64,000 nucleotides of DNA, taken from the NCBI GenBank assembly GCA_002633025.1, contig NMRB01000161.1:417739-481738 (forward strand), given 5' to 3'. The translations under genes were made by a program, and so were the position numbers. The DNA is from Notospermus geniculatus (taxonomy: Eukaryota > Nemertea > Pilidiophora > Heteronemertea > Lineidae). Shown piece by piece: positions 55,001 to 63,885 of the stretch. A model generated the notes under the pieces. The model worked only from the letters and a program-made list of their open reading frames with translations. It was not told the origin of the DNA and searched no databases. Position 1 is the stretch's first letter; the number at the start of each line of letters is the position of its first letter.

Positions 55001-56924
55001 CATCATAACACTCACGATAAAGCACAACACTTACTTACAGTTCTGTCCAGATACTCACCTGTTTAGCAATAGAGATTTCACAGTAGCAAGCTCTGCTTTA
55101 ATTTCATTTGAAGTTTGTTGATCTTGATACTTGACTAGAGTTTGGGAGTTCTGAAAATGAGAAATTTCACAAGGTTACAATGAATCAGTCCTGCCACAAA
55201 GTTCTCAGGCTTTCTACACTGTGATTACAAAACTGACCTGGCTGCTGACCTAATAAAAGTGTAACTCATTGATGGACAGTAATTTGACAAGCCACTTGAT
55301 TAAACAGGACAGGACCATTGTTACATATGAAGGCAGGGTTCTGCCGCTGCTGGTCGGTGCCGGACAGCCCTGTACAGGATGCAGAAATGTCGACCGGCAC
55401 TCGGCGTAAAAAGAGTATTGTCCGACCATCAGAACTAACGAAGTGTGCCACGAGAGATGCCTGTCACGTACACTTCTGAATTTCCTTTCTGTTTCCATGT
55501 TCACTAAATGTGCTTCCCAGCGGGTCTTCCTGACACAGTTCTGACCAATGACAACAACAACGACAATGGCGGGCTGCCTATGTTGCAGTAGAGTGGATCG
55601 GGGTCATTTTCTTTTTTTTGACGCCAAATGAGCTCATTATTTTGACTCTCAGGAGCCAGGAAATGGCATTTTAGCAAGTCTAGATTTCAAATTTTTCTGG
55701 GGGAGGGCGAGACCCCCAATTCCGACCGGCACTCCTTGTCCTGGGCAGAACCCTGTGAAGGAGCTCCTCCAAGAAATTGCTGAATTCGGAAGATATTTAC
55801 CTGTTTATCCACCACTTCATGGACAACAACTTGAAGCTTCTCTTGCTGTTTGTTCATTATTGCTTCTATTGAGGTAAGAGTAGCATTCATCTTCCCTAGC
55901 ATATCTGTCATGTTGTTTTGAACTAGGCCAAGAGTTTTCTCCATTTTCTTTAACTTTGTCTCTGTGCTGTCTTCACCCCTCAGATATGGGAGAACTATTC
56001 TCTGAAGAGGAATAGAATTGAGAAATAATGGTCAAATCAATGAAGAGCAGCTGATACTATACTTACGATACTATACTTACAGTGTTTCCACCCGAGGGTA
56101 CTTAGGGTACTATGCATGCTAGTATCCTCAAGGGCACAGAAAAGGGCCACTTTATTTAATTTCATGGGGTTTTTGCTGATTTATTTTGAAGAAATTAGTA
56201 CCCTCAAAAAAAATTTTGACAGAGACCCTGACTTACTTTTATGAATCTGTAAATGGCATAGCTAGCACCTCCTATGAAAGTGACAGTAAATGCAATATCT
56301 TTAAATCTTGACCAACTGGATGGAGGAGCGACTGCAAGGAGAAAATCTGATGTTACATCCACCTAACAAGTACACGATACACTCTTGCTTCAGATTACCG
56401 TAAGAATAAAGGTCTTCTGTCTAACTCCACAGGGACTGACCTCTTTCCAAACATTGCACTGGTTGGAAAGAATGAGCCAAAATATACCCTAATACCAGCG
56501 CATGTCCTTGCTCATGGTGTGACGAACTCAAATCAGCATAGAAGGGACAGAGCCTCTAATAACTGCACTGATATTCCACTTACCTGGTGTTGGAGGCAGG
56601 GCTGTCACTACCTGCGGTGCCAAATTTCCACCACCACTTGTGTCACCTGTGGCAGTACCGGCGCGCTGGATGGCAAGCTCAATTTCTTCATTTGTGAGAC
56701 CTGACAGAAAAACAGACAATACACATTCCAAAAGATGTTATTATTAAAATCCAAAACATTCTACCCTGCAGACCATGAAGTGCAGAAAGGTAGCAAAATG
56801 AGGACAAACCTTTCTTTTCCAGAAAGAGTTTTTTCTGGCCTTCAGGACTTTCCCTCACTTTGGGGTTCTGAAGAAACTTGACTGCAGTGTTGACTAGATT
56901 CTCTCTAATATTAGGAGCAGACAT
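51858..56924 (-). CDS. PEX14: PEX14, peroxisomal import docking protein (7 distinct exons, 3 of them duplicated)
   Basis: PEX14 sits in the peroxisomal membrane and docks the cargo receptor PEX5, with PEX13. Minus-strand coding exons: 56924-56810, 56700-56584, 56331-56237, then either 56001-55801, 55150-55059, 54724-54592 (copy 2) or 54032-53832, 53177-53086, 52765-52633 (copy 1), then 52085-51858. All junctions have GT-AG sites and the phases join. With one set of the repeated exons the product is 326 residues; vertebrate PEX14 is about 377. Residues 12-55 hold the conserved N-terminal PEX5/PEX19-binding domain (TAVKFLQNPKV, FLEKKGLTNEEI). A hydrophobic segment follows (FTVTFIGGASYAIY), then a coiled coil, then LLLNRRQF and PIIPAW blocks typical of the family, and an acidic Glu/Asp-rich C-terminus. 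The ATG at 56924 is a guess: an upstream exon may supply the true start. If both exon sets were spliced in, they would add 142 codons in frame. Confidence 0.92.
52138..52508. mobile_element. TIR element in PEX14 intron, CCGGTCAATGACATG ends (copy 1)
   Basis: ccggtcaatgacatgtctgg on the left pairs with ccagacatgtcactgaccgg on the right, with gttcaggggtc/gacccctgaac inside. The interior is dense in ttcgacact words. Copy 2 lies at about 54093-54466 through the duplication. Confidence 0.75.
52633..52765 (-). CDS. PEX14: PEX14 exon 6, copy 1
   Basis: Duplicate of 54592-54724, same length and phase. It is the copy adjacent to the single terminal exon. Confidence 0.85.
52846..52945 (+). repeat. tRNA-derived SINE (copy 1)
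   Basis: tggcctagtggttaagg (A-box) and gggttcaagtct (B-box) are about 50 bases apart, with a long variable arm like a Leu/Ser-type tRNA. Oriented opposite to PEX14. The mismatch in the B-box and the lack of clean acceptor pairing argue against a working tRNA. The SINE body may run on to about 53060. Confidence 0.7.
53086..53177 (-). CDS. PEX14: PEX14 exon 5, copy 1
   Basis: Duplicate of 55059-55150, same length and phase, intact splice sites. Confidence 0.85.
53361..53785. mobile_element. 425-bp CAGGGTTCTGCC MITE in PEX14 intron (copy 1)
   Basis: cagggttctgcc with ggtcggtgccgg on the left; ccgaccggcact and ggcagaaccctg on the right. Both sides are flanked by tgaagg (53355-53360, 53786-53791), a probable target duplication. 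CAGGG ends suit hAT-type. The 84-codon frame 53277-53531 is mostly inside it and is not a gene. Confidence 0.8.
53832..54032 (-). CDS. PEX14: PEX14 exon 4, copy 1
   Basis: Duplicate of 55801-56001 with intact splice sites. It ends 41 bases before the single N at 54074. Confidence 0.85.
54093..54466. mobile_element. TIR element in PEX14 intron, copy 2
   Basis: Duplicate of 52138-52508 with small differences in the poly-C run and an extra attcaaac near 54405. Confidence 0.75.
54592..54724 (-). CDS. PEX14: PEX14 exon 6, copy 2
   Basis: 133 bp completing the RRQF codons, with PIIPAWQREVKKES and a Ser-rich end. Acceptor tttttccag, donor gtattg. A synonymous Ser codon difference from copy 1 is visible. 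Confidence 0.88.
54807..54900 (+). repeat. tRNA-derived SINE (copy 2)
   Basis: Duplicate of the SINE at 52846. Here the B-box is gggttcgagtct, closer to the Pol III consensus. Confidence 0.7.
55059..55150 (-). CDS. PEX14: PEX14 exon 5, copy 2
   Basis: 92 bp encoding NSQTLVKYQDQQTSNEIKAE and on to SLLLN. It differs from copy 1 only by synonymous changes that I could see (TCA/TCT Ser, CTA/TTA Leu). Confidence 0.88.
55334..55755. mobile_element. CAGGGTTCTGCC MITE (copy 2)
   Basis: Duplicate of 53361-53785, again flanked by tgaagg (55328-55333, 55756-55761). The element predates the duplication or haplotype split. Confidence 0.8.
55801..56001 (-). CDS. PEX14: PEX14 exon 4, copy 2 (coiled coil)
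   Basis: 201 bp, phase 0 to 0, 67 codons from RIVLPYLRGEDS to VVHEVVDKQ. Acceptor cctcttcag, donor gtaaat. It encodes the same residues as copy 1 at 53832-54032. Confidence 0.88.
56080..56230. mobile_element. hAT-like MITE abutting PEX14 exon 3 splice donor
   Basis: Left end cagtgtttccacccgag, right end gacagagaccctg. Inside are gagggtacttagggtac and agtaccctcaaaaaa. The flanking direct repeat is actta(c), at 56075-56079 and 56231-56235. The right repeat is part of the exon 3 donor GTAAGT (read on the minus strand). Confidence 0.65.
56237..56331 (-). CDS. PEX14: PEX14 exon 3, membrane segment
   Basis: 95 bp. Encodes APPSSWSRFKD then a ~15-residue hydrophobic stretch, ending FIKK in phase 0. 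Acceptor ccttgcag. The donor GTAAGT at 56236-56231 directly abuts a mobile-element end. Confidence 0.9.
56584..56700 (-). CDS. PEX14: PEX14 exon 2 of the set
   Basis: Phase 1 to phase 1, 117 bp. It completes the Gly codon and encodes LTNEEIELAIQRAGTATGD and a Gly/Pro linker. Acceptor ctgtcag, donor gtaagt. Confidence 0.9.
56810..56924 (-). CDS. PEX14: PEX14 exon encoding the N-terminal docking domain
   Basis: Encodes 38 codons plus one base, with RENLVNTAVKFLQNPKVRES and FLEKKG. The donor gtttgt begins at 56809. Upstream of the ATG, ttcttttcaag could be an acceptor, so the exon may begin near 56940 and the first ATG may be internal. Confidence 0.85.
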
Positions 56925-57073
56925 CCTCCAGGGAATGTTCTTGAAAAGAATTTCATCCAACGTCATTAAATTGCACACAAAGTCAAAGAGCGATTGGGAT
57001 TATCAGTGGAGTACAAGGTCAGGGCCTAGGTAACGCCCCTTTTCAAAAGACCCTCCTCTGTCCGAGTTCAATT

Positions 57074-57588
57074 TAGCTCAAAGGAAAAAGATGGGAGCGA
57101 ATCATGCAGAATCCCTGACACACTTTAAGTTTAAGTAGAAAGGTAATAGATATCACTAGCTATAGCTGAATCCTAACCCTGGCCTAACCCGAAGCTAACA
57201 CTGCACTTACACTAACATCTACCCCTAGCCTAGACAAGAGGCCCTACTCCTCGCTGAGCCCTAACTGAACCATGCTATAACTCAGACACCAAACAAATCT
57301 AACACTAACTATGTCCCTAAAAGTAACTCGAGACGATCTCCTTAAGTACCGTAGGCCCTAGGCTAGAAAAGAATGCCCTGACTAGGCCTAGGCCTAGTTA
57401 CTATTACCGGTAGTAAATGTATGTACCGGTAGTAGTAACAATCTACAATGCTGGTAACCAGTACCAGGCCTGTGTAACAGGGATTCTGCCATTGCATTCA
57501 TTAATCATTGTTTCATTTCACATTGGGGCCCCTTTCGCCTATTGCTGATTCAGTTCATTCTTCCGAACCAAACGAAGTTCGACATAGG
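57074..57588. repeat. 515-bp direct duplication upstream of PEX14, copy 1
   Basis: From tagctcaaaggaaaaagatg to cgaagttcgacatagg. Nearly identical to 57590-58105; a one-base indel and one substitution were seen. The copies are separated by a single N at 57589. Confidence 0.9.
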
Positions 57589-57589
57589 N

Positions 57590-58105
57590 TAGCTCAAAGG
57601 AAAAAGATGGGAGCGAATCATGCAGAATCCCTGACACACTTTTAAGTTTAAGTAGAAAGGTAATAGATATCACTAGCTATAGCTGAATCCTAACCCTGGC
57701 CTAACCCGAAGCTAACACTGCACTTACACTAACATCTACCCCTAGCCTAGACAAGAGGCCCTACTCCTCGCTGAGCCCTAACTGAACCATGCTATAACTC
57801 AGACACCAAACAAATCTAACACTAACTATGTCCCTAAAAGTAACTCGAGACGATCTCCTCAAGTACCGTAGGCCCTAGGCTAGAAAAGAATGCCCTGACT
57901 AGGCCTAGGCCTAGTTACTATTACCGGTAGTAAATGTATGTACCGGTAGTAGTAACAATCTACAATGCTGGTAACCAGTACCAGGCCTGTGTAACAGGGA
58001 TTCTGCCATTGCATTCATTAATCATTGTTTCATTTCACATTGGGGCCCCTTTCGCCTATTGCTGATTCAGTTCATTCTTCCGAACCAAACGAAGTTCGAC
58101 ATAGG
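57590..58105. repeat. 516-bp direct duplication upstream of PEX14, copy 2
   Basis: Second copy, continuing into unique ataggcctgggctag. No exon recognised in either copy. The block includes accggtagta words and several cctaaccc/ctaaccct words. Confidence 0.9.
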
Positions 58106-59088
58106 CCTGGGCTAGTATAAAACAAATGTACCACCGCCACCAGCGGCAGTGCGAGGCCGGAAAACGTGATCGTGAAGTGAACATGGAAGGAAGGTTTTTT
58201 TTTTTTTTTGGAAATTGTTTTTGCTCAGACTCAGTTCTTCGTCTTGTACACCACTGATAGGCCTAGGCCTAACCGCCACCCCCCCCAGACAGACGCCTGC
58301 TTGCACACATCATTCATAGGAGGCCTATGCTATGTCATGATGAGATGCATCATGGCCCCAGACCAGCATCACCAGATCACAGCAACATGCCATCATTGGC
58401 ACTGACTGACGACATGGATGAACTACTCAGCAGCTACAGTACTGTAGCCCATGCATGCCAGTGCATCTGGCGTGCATATGAGCATGATGAGAGAGTAGTG
58501 TGTGAAGCCGGTGTTTCTGTTTAGTGTTTGTCGCAAGTTTTTCACGATTTATATCAAATGACACACAGTATGCCATGTACGATTATTTGACCAGAGAATC
58601 TACTTCTTTATATCGCCGGAAGATCACGGCACACAAATCTACTTTAGAGATAAAACGGAATTTTTGAGGCGAAATTTTTCAGCACGCCTTCTGCTGACTC
58701 TACTGCCATCTATCAGCCAGAGGCGGAATCGCAAGTGGTCGCCGCGTGGAGCGTGCGTTGAACTCATCTCGCGCGTGGAGACTGAGGGTGACGGCGGGAA
58801 ATACGCGGCGGGAAATTCAAATGAGGCGGGCAGCATGTGCCCCGGCATGTGCTTGGAGAATAATGTTATAATAGGGAAAGTACCAGCCAAACCTATTACC
58901 AGGAGAATCTGCAAGTAAGACTTAACTAAAACTAAGTATTGAGGCAGAATATAGCAGATTTAGGGCCTACGCCTGTAGGCTATACTTTTATATACTGCCA
59001 AAGGGCGGGTCCGCTGGCCAAGTTCCACTCGACCCTTCTCCGCCAACTGCGGGTCTTCAGTCGTGCTCGGCCCCTATTTGACTCTCAG
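58106..59088. promoter_or_regulatory. Candidate divergent promoter region
   Basis: The stretch between PEX14 (minus) and the SLC12-like gene (plus) includes CpG-richer segments than its surroundings, at about 58120-58165 and 58730-58815 (cgcaagtggtcgccgcgtgg, gacggcgggaaatacgcggc). A 5' untranslated exon of either gene may lie here, but no donor site can be assigned with confidence. Confidence 0.3.
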
Positions 59089-59095
59089 TCGTCAG

Positions 59096-59217
59096 GGGGA
59101 TCCAGGATTTGGGAAAAGAGGGGCGCCTGTGCTAGAAACATTGAAATCTGCGGTGAATTTCATTGCTCCAAAATCAGAATTTCACGATCGGTTTTAGGCG
59201 CCGAGAGATTTGTTGGC
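59096..59217 (+). repeat. Dispersed repeat with GGATCC start, copy 2
   Basis: gggggatccaggatttggga, then gctagaaacattgaaatctg and agatttgttggcca, as at 15161-15337. A possible right end lies near 59410 (ctgggatccgcgcctgg), in which case the element is larger here. Confidence 0.6.
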
Positions 59218-59438
59218 CAGACCCAAGGCAAGCGCCGGGACGCTCCCTCTGGATTCGCGCCTAGCCATGGTTTGTTGCTCCAAAGGGGTGGCGTCACCCT
59301 TTGAAATCAAAACGTTGGCCCCTGAGGGTGGCTTAAGTTGGTCTCTAGGCAAGACGCGAATCCAAGGGGGGGGGGGGCACTAAACAGAAGTGTCTCCCCC
59401 CACACTGGGATCCGCGCCTGGCCTTGACCAACTTATAC

Positions 59439-59577
59439 CACAGGAGTTCGTCTACAAGATTGAGACACCCTTTGAGACCCCTTTGAGACACCCTTTAGTA
59501 TGTATGCAAGTATGCATCTAAAGGGTGTCTCAAAGGGGTCTCAAAGGGTGTCTCAATCTTGTAGACGAACTCCTGTG
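59439..59577. mobile_element. 139-bp perfect hairpin with 7-bp target duplication
   Basis: cacaggagttcgtctacaag on the left and cttgtagacgaactcctgtg on the right. The ~60-base arms appear exact and contain internal gacaccctttgag repeats. Flanked by cttatac on both sides (59432-59438, 59578-59584). The near-perfect arms suggest a young insertion. Confidence 0.85.
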
Positions 59578-60652
59578 CTTATACTGATTTGAATCCTCAC
59601 CTTGCTCTGTACCATTCTCATAACCAATGAATGAATCATCAATAAGACTCATCCTTTCCACAGCAACATCACCACCTTAGTCAGCAGCCTTGCCATCACC
59701 ACAACACCGCCTATAGTCCATTTCCTCAACTACATGATTAATGCTAACCATCAGTCTTGTAGATTGTGTAGACTATAGTGCCATCCGTCATGTCTTACCA
59801 TTCAGAAATCAATTTCCTATGGCAAAGGATGCTAGGAGTGCAGGAATCTGTCTCATCAGAGAAAAGGTCGGTATTGATGTAGAATAGTTTTTTTCAGAAG
59901 GTATGCATATTCATTCCTTTATACCCACTCACCTTCAATGTACTCTCCCATGGCTATTATTGGTATTGGCTGAGTAATAGGAGCTAGCTCAGCTGTGTAT
60001 TGGGAAGCCAGTTCTGTTACATGTAGCTATAGCTAAGCAAAGCAACCTTATAGAAGGTACATTTGTAGAAGTACACAGTGGTTGTAGCTGCTTTGTTCAT
60101 CCTATATCCATCATGTATACATCATGAAAGAAATGAGGCAAGAGCTGAGAACTGTAATCTGTATGAAATTGCTTATGCTTTCATTTATTTATTTATGTTT
60201 CAATGCATACTGGTAATTTGCACTTCAAAAATTTGTATGATATTCCTTAGAATGCACATTCATATTATATATCCATGATATTGCTTAATAAATTGCATAT
60301 TACTAGTATGCATTGAGTAAGGAGGATCATCGGTTAAGAAGCAGATTCATTTATCCTAATTAAGAGTATATTGCATAAAATCAAAAATAGATAAGATAGA
60401 TATCTATTTTTGATAAAATGCATATTCATATGCTTTAAGGATCCACTCTTAGTACCAGTATTGTAAAATATAAGATAATCCGGTCTGTTCTATATACAAC
60501 CATGCAGGCTTTAATCTCAAATCTATCCTATAATACATCCTGTGAGGACAACAGTATGTAAATTCTTTTAGGGGCCTCCGTATTGTTCTGCTTATAGACC
60601 TGATGTGGTTGATAGGCTTAACTGAATAATCCAAATATCAAAATTCCTCTCA

Positions 60653-60752
60653 TCCTCCCACAGCAGAGGTTTTTCTCACTTCTCTTCATCCATTAACACA
60701 TTGTTTGTAGTGTAAATAGATAGGAGCGAGTAAAAACCCTGCTGTGGGAGGA
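60653..60752. mobile_element. 100-bp hairpin element upstream of SLC12-like exon
   Basis: tcctcccacagcagaggttt on the left, aaaaccctgctgtgggagga on the right, with tctc/gag continuing the stem. It lies 60 bp before the splice acceptor at 60812. Confidence 0.7.
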
Positions 60753-60854
60753 TAAATTCCTCCACACCAGAGCTTGTACATTTTGCCATAGTCATGCTCA
60801 TTTTCTTTTCAGAGCATGAACGCTGCAAGATTTAGCTGAGAATCTGGCAAAAAG

Positions 60855-61197
60855 ATGAGTGCTTCCATCATCTACGACAAAACCGGGGTTGCTCTTGCCC
60901 CTGCTGACATCAATGAAATCCAGTTGGCATCATCGACCTCCCTTTCTTCCATCACCTCCTCAAATTCTGGCTATGATGAAAAGAAACCCATCCTGAAAAA
61001 TAACGGCGACGGCGATGTGGTACGGAGAAGACCGAAAAAGAATGGCGCCAGTGGAGGTTACCAAGATTTCAACCGCATGTCACAGATTTTTCCAGCAACT
61101 GTTGGCGATGAGTTGAAGAGAACATTAGGGATGTGGGGTGGGGTTTTTGGACCGGTGGCTCTCGCACAATTCAGTGTGGCATTCTTCTTACGAATCG
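60855..61197 (+). CDS. First coding exon of a probable SLC12-family cation-chloride cotransporter
   Basis: The ATG at 60855 lies in an exon that begins at 60813 after a good acceptor (attttcttttcag) and ends at 61197 before gtgagt, in phase 1. It encodes 114 residues. The first ~85 are polar and cytosolic, rich in Ser and in basic residues (VVRRRPKKNG). Then comes LKRTLGMWGGVFGPVALAQF and SVAFFLRIG. That junction matches the start of transmembrane helix 1 in SLC12 members, where Gly-x-x-x-Gly-Val-Phe leads to a hydrophobic helix and F-L-R-x-G; among them SLC12A9-like and SLC12A8-like proteins look closest. SLC12 proteins move Cl- with Na+ and/or K+ across membranes; the subfamily here is uncertain. 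Downstream exons were not found before 64000, so the first coding intron exceeds 2.8 kb. A 5' untranslated exon must lie upstream of 60812. Confidence 0.65.
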
Positions 61198-61370
61198 GTG
61201 AGTAAGGCACTTTTCCAGTCTTATATTCAAAAAACATCATGCTTGTACAAAGGAATTTGAAAGATGAAAGGTGCTTTGGAAGAAAGTTTGGTTGCTGCAG
61301 AGTCAAATTTTAAATAGTAATTGCCTGGTGATTTCGTATTTCAATTTGCTGATCATTTATGATCACAGTG

Positions 61371-61640
61371 GAACCTCCCTCACCGGACACATTACCAGGA
61401 GGACACCTCCTCTCTGTTAAAGATGTCAAACTGTTTAAGTCCAAAACAGATCGGTTTGTTTCATTTTGACTTCTGTAATCAGGACCAGAGTTTCTGGCAG
61501 AGGGGGTATGTCCCCCCCCCCTTAAAAAGTCAAAATTGGTGTAGTGTTTTTGTTTTTGACCAAGAATTCTGTCAAATTTTCTCTTTGTCCCCCCTTAAAA
61601 AAACTCCTGGCAGAAATACTGAGGACACCTCTCAATTAAG
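61371..61640. repeat. Dispersed repeat (ggaacctccctcaccggaca)
   Basis: aggaggacacctcctctctgtt and gaggacacctctcaattaagg belong to the same family as 28055-28240. It is interrupted at the TTA at 61666 by the next element, and its remnant (taatagagagg) resumes at 62699. Confidence 0.55.
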
Positions 61641-61668
61641 GACAGCATTCGTCAGACCCAAGTTCTTA

Positions 61669-62697
61669 GGGATCGTCTCCAAAATAGAAACGTTTGGAAT
61701 TCGTTTAAACGAATTTGAAAAGGCTTTTTTAAAACGAAATTCAAACGAAAAAGTTCGTTTGAGAACTGACTGAAAAACGTTTGGCATAGCACACATTTTC
61801 GTTGCAATTTCGTTTGATATTTTTGTCATGAGAAACGTTTGTCCAGCGAGACACGTTTGGATGATATGAAACGAAGTTGAAACGTTTTCTTCCCCTCGCT
61901 CCAAACGTTTGGGTGTAAATCGTTGACACGAACTTCAAACGGTTTGTTCAAAACGTTTGCCGAATCTGGCGACCGAGGAGGATGGGTCGACGGAACACAG
62001 AGGCCTACATCAATTTTATGATCGAAACATCCAACTTTGGCTGGGTGCTTGAATGCACAAAGTACATGTACGACATGATTACATAGATGATGGTATTCAA
62101 AACAGATCATGATGAATTCATTCCAATCGATCGACCTCAGAAGTCAAGTGCTTATGACCTCAGAAGTTGAAAATGAAAATAAATTTATTTCATGATCGAG
62201 ATGAAGCACCATACACCAATGTGTACAATGGTGTACCGGTACATGATCAGTAGGCCAAGACATAGCCTAAAAACCGATGAAATAATAGTTAGGCCTATTA
62301 GACATTAAAATGAAAATGCCACTAAAACAGATAATGATCAATTCATTCCAGACAATCAACCTCAGAAGTCAGTGGTTACGACCTCAGAAGTCAAAAATGG
62401 AAATAAATTATTCATCATCATGTATAAAGGACATCTTTACACATAGGCCTGGGCTATAGGCTAGGCCTGGGCCTAAAATTGATAGGCCTACCCGGTACGC
62501 CTAGACGGACATAGGCCNAACGTTGCTCTTCGTTGCGGATACTTTTCGTTTGGGGAGAATTCGTTTCAAATCCGTTTTGAAAATCGTTGGAGAATCACTT
62601 CAGTTTCGTTGGACTAAAAAAATTTCAAACGATTTTGAAACGATATTGACATTCGGTTCAAACGCGTTTGAAACGAAAACAATTTGGAGACGATCCC
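61669..62697. mobile_element. 1.03-kb TTA-flanked TIR element, GGGATCGTCTCCAAA ends
   Basis: TTA (61666-61668), then gggatcgtctccaaa; right end tttggagacgatccc, then TTA (62698-62700). The sub-terminal zones are packed with aaacgtttg/cgtttgaaacg words in both orientations. A direct repeat of about 85 bp lies inside (near 62105-62190 and 62330-62410; shared gacctcagaagt). No transposase frame. A single N is at 62518. TTA duplication and GGG ends suit PIF/Harbinger. Confidence 0.8.
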
Positions 62698-62700
62698 TTA

Positions 62701-63731
62701 ATAGAGAGGCAAGGTACATTATTGAAAATTTGCCATAGTCTAAATTTTCAGCCCTAACTATGAGCAAAATGAGGTTCATTGGTTCTGGCTGAGAAGTCAA
62801 CCACGATCAAAGAAATATTCCCTATTTTTCCCATCAGCCTTACAGTCAGGATCAATCCAATCATTTTGACTGGAGGCTACAGCTCCAGCAACGACTGCAG
62901 CCTTTCATGTTCCTAGTCGCTGATTATTAGACCTCATCAGCAACACACAACAGATTCTGGTCTCCATGGTAAACCATCATCTGGTATCTCAGGTCGGCAG
63001 ACGCCACTGTAATGATTATCAAGCCATTCATGGGAGTCATCCCGGCCAATTTGGGGAGGACTGTAATTCTTAACTATGTCTTCTGCTGCAATAACTACGG
63101 TAACCAAATACTAAGAAAATAGCTGGGGTTTTTGTAACCCTATACATGTAGATCCGAAATCATTTTTCATTTGCAAAAATCCCTGTGCAATGCATTGCTT
63201 CTCTTTAAAAAACAGTTTTTTGAGCTGCATTGTTAAGATACACCACTCATCAGCCAGAAAATATGAAATTGAAACCAACACATTCAATATCAAAACTTCC
63301 TATTTCTTCGGTTTCCATGACAACCACTGATTGTTGAGCCGGCACACCTGTGCTGCTTTAGGTTCACATTTATGAATGTAGCGATGATGCAAAGCAATCC
63401 TCTAATAGCATCATCTTTTGTGGTTATAGCTTTTTTTGTATTTTTAGCAGATTGCCGAGAAGCCAGTAAACTGTTTGATCTGTCAGAGATGTATCAGGAT
63501 TTGTCCATCGTTGTCAAATGAGAGAAGCCATTTCAATAAATACCAATATTTCTGTTAGGCAGCTGATTCAATTCATGCTGTTTTGATGATGGTGCACAAG
63601 CAGAATCAATATTAGATATGATCCAAATATCCACAACTGATGGCAGTTTTCAGCCAGCCCTGTTTTCTTGTCTGGCTGTAGCGGCAGGCTACTTGTATGT
63701 AGTACAATCAAAAATATTAGGAAATATATTC
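62701..63731 (+). other. Probable intron of the SLC12-like gene
   Basis: No exon with an SLC12-like second helix was found. No other feature recognised. Confidence 0.4.
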
Positions 63732-63734
63732 TTA

Positions 63735-63885
63735 GGCTGCTTTTCCACGAGACGTTAGCGGACGCGGATTAGGAGGCGGGCGTGGGTGGAAAAAATCGAA
63801 CCAACGTGTTTCCCATTAGCTGTTTCACCCGCACCCGCTCCCGCCACCGAAATCGCGTCCGCAAACGTCTCGTGGAAAAGCAGCC
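63735..63885. mobile_element. 151-bp TTA-flanked hairpin MITE, GGCTGCTTTTCCACGAG ends
   Basis: TTA (63732-63734), then ggctgcttttccacgagacg; right end cgtctcgtggaaaagcagcc, then TTA (63886-63888). Arms of about 35 bases continue into gcggacgcg/cgcgtccgc. GC-rich, unlike its surroundings. Confidence 0.85.

Larger units (their letters stand above)
54076..56042. repeat. 1.97-kb direct duplication, copy 2 (PEX14 exons 4-6)
   Basis: Second copy. Its right end continues into unique sequence (gaagagcagctgatac) leading to PEX14 exon 3, whereas copy 1's left end continues into the unique terminal exon, as a single locus split in two would. Confidence 0.9.
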
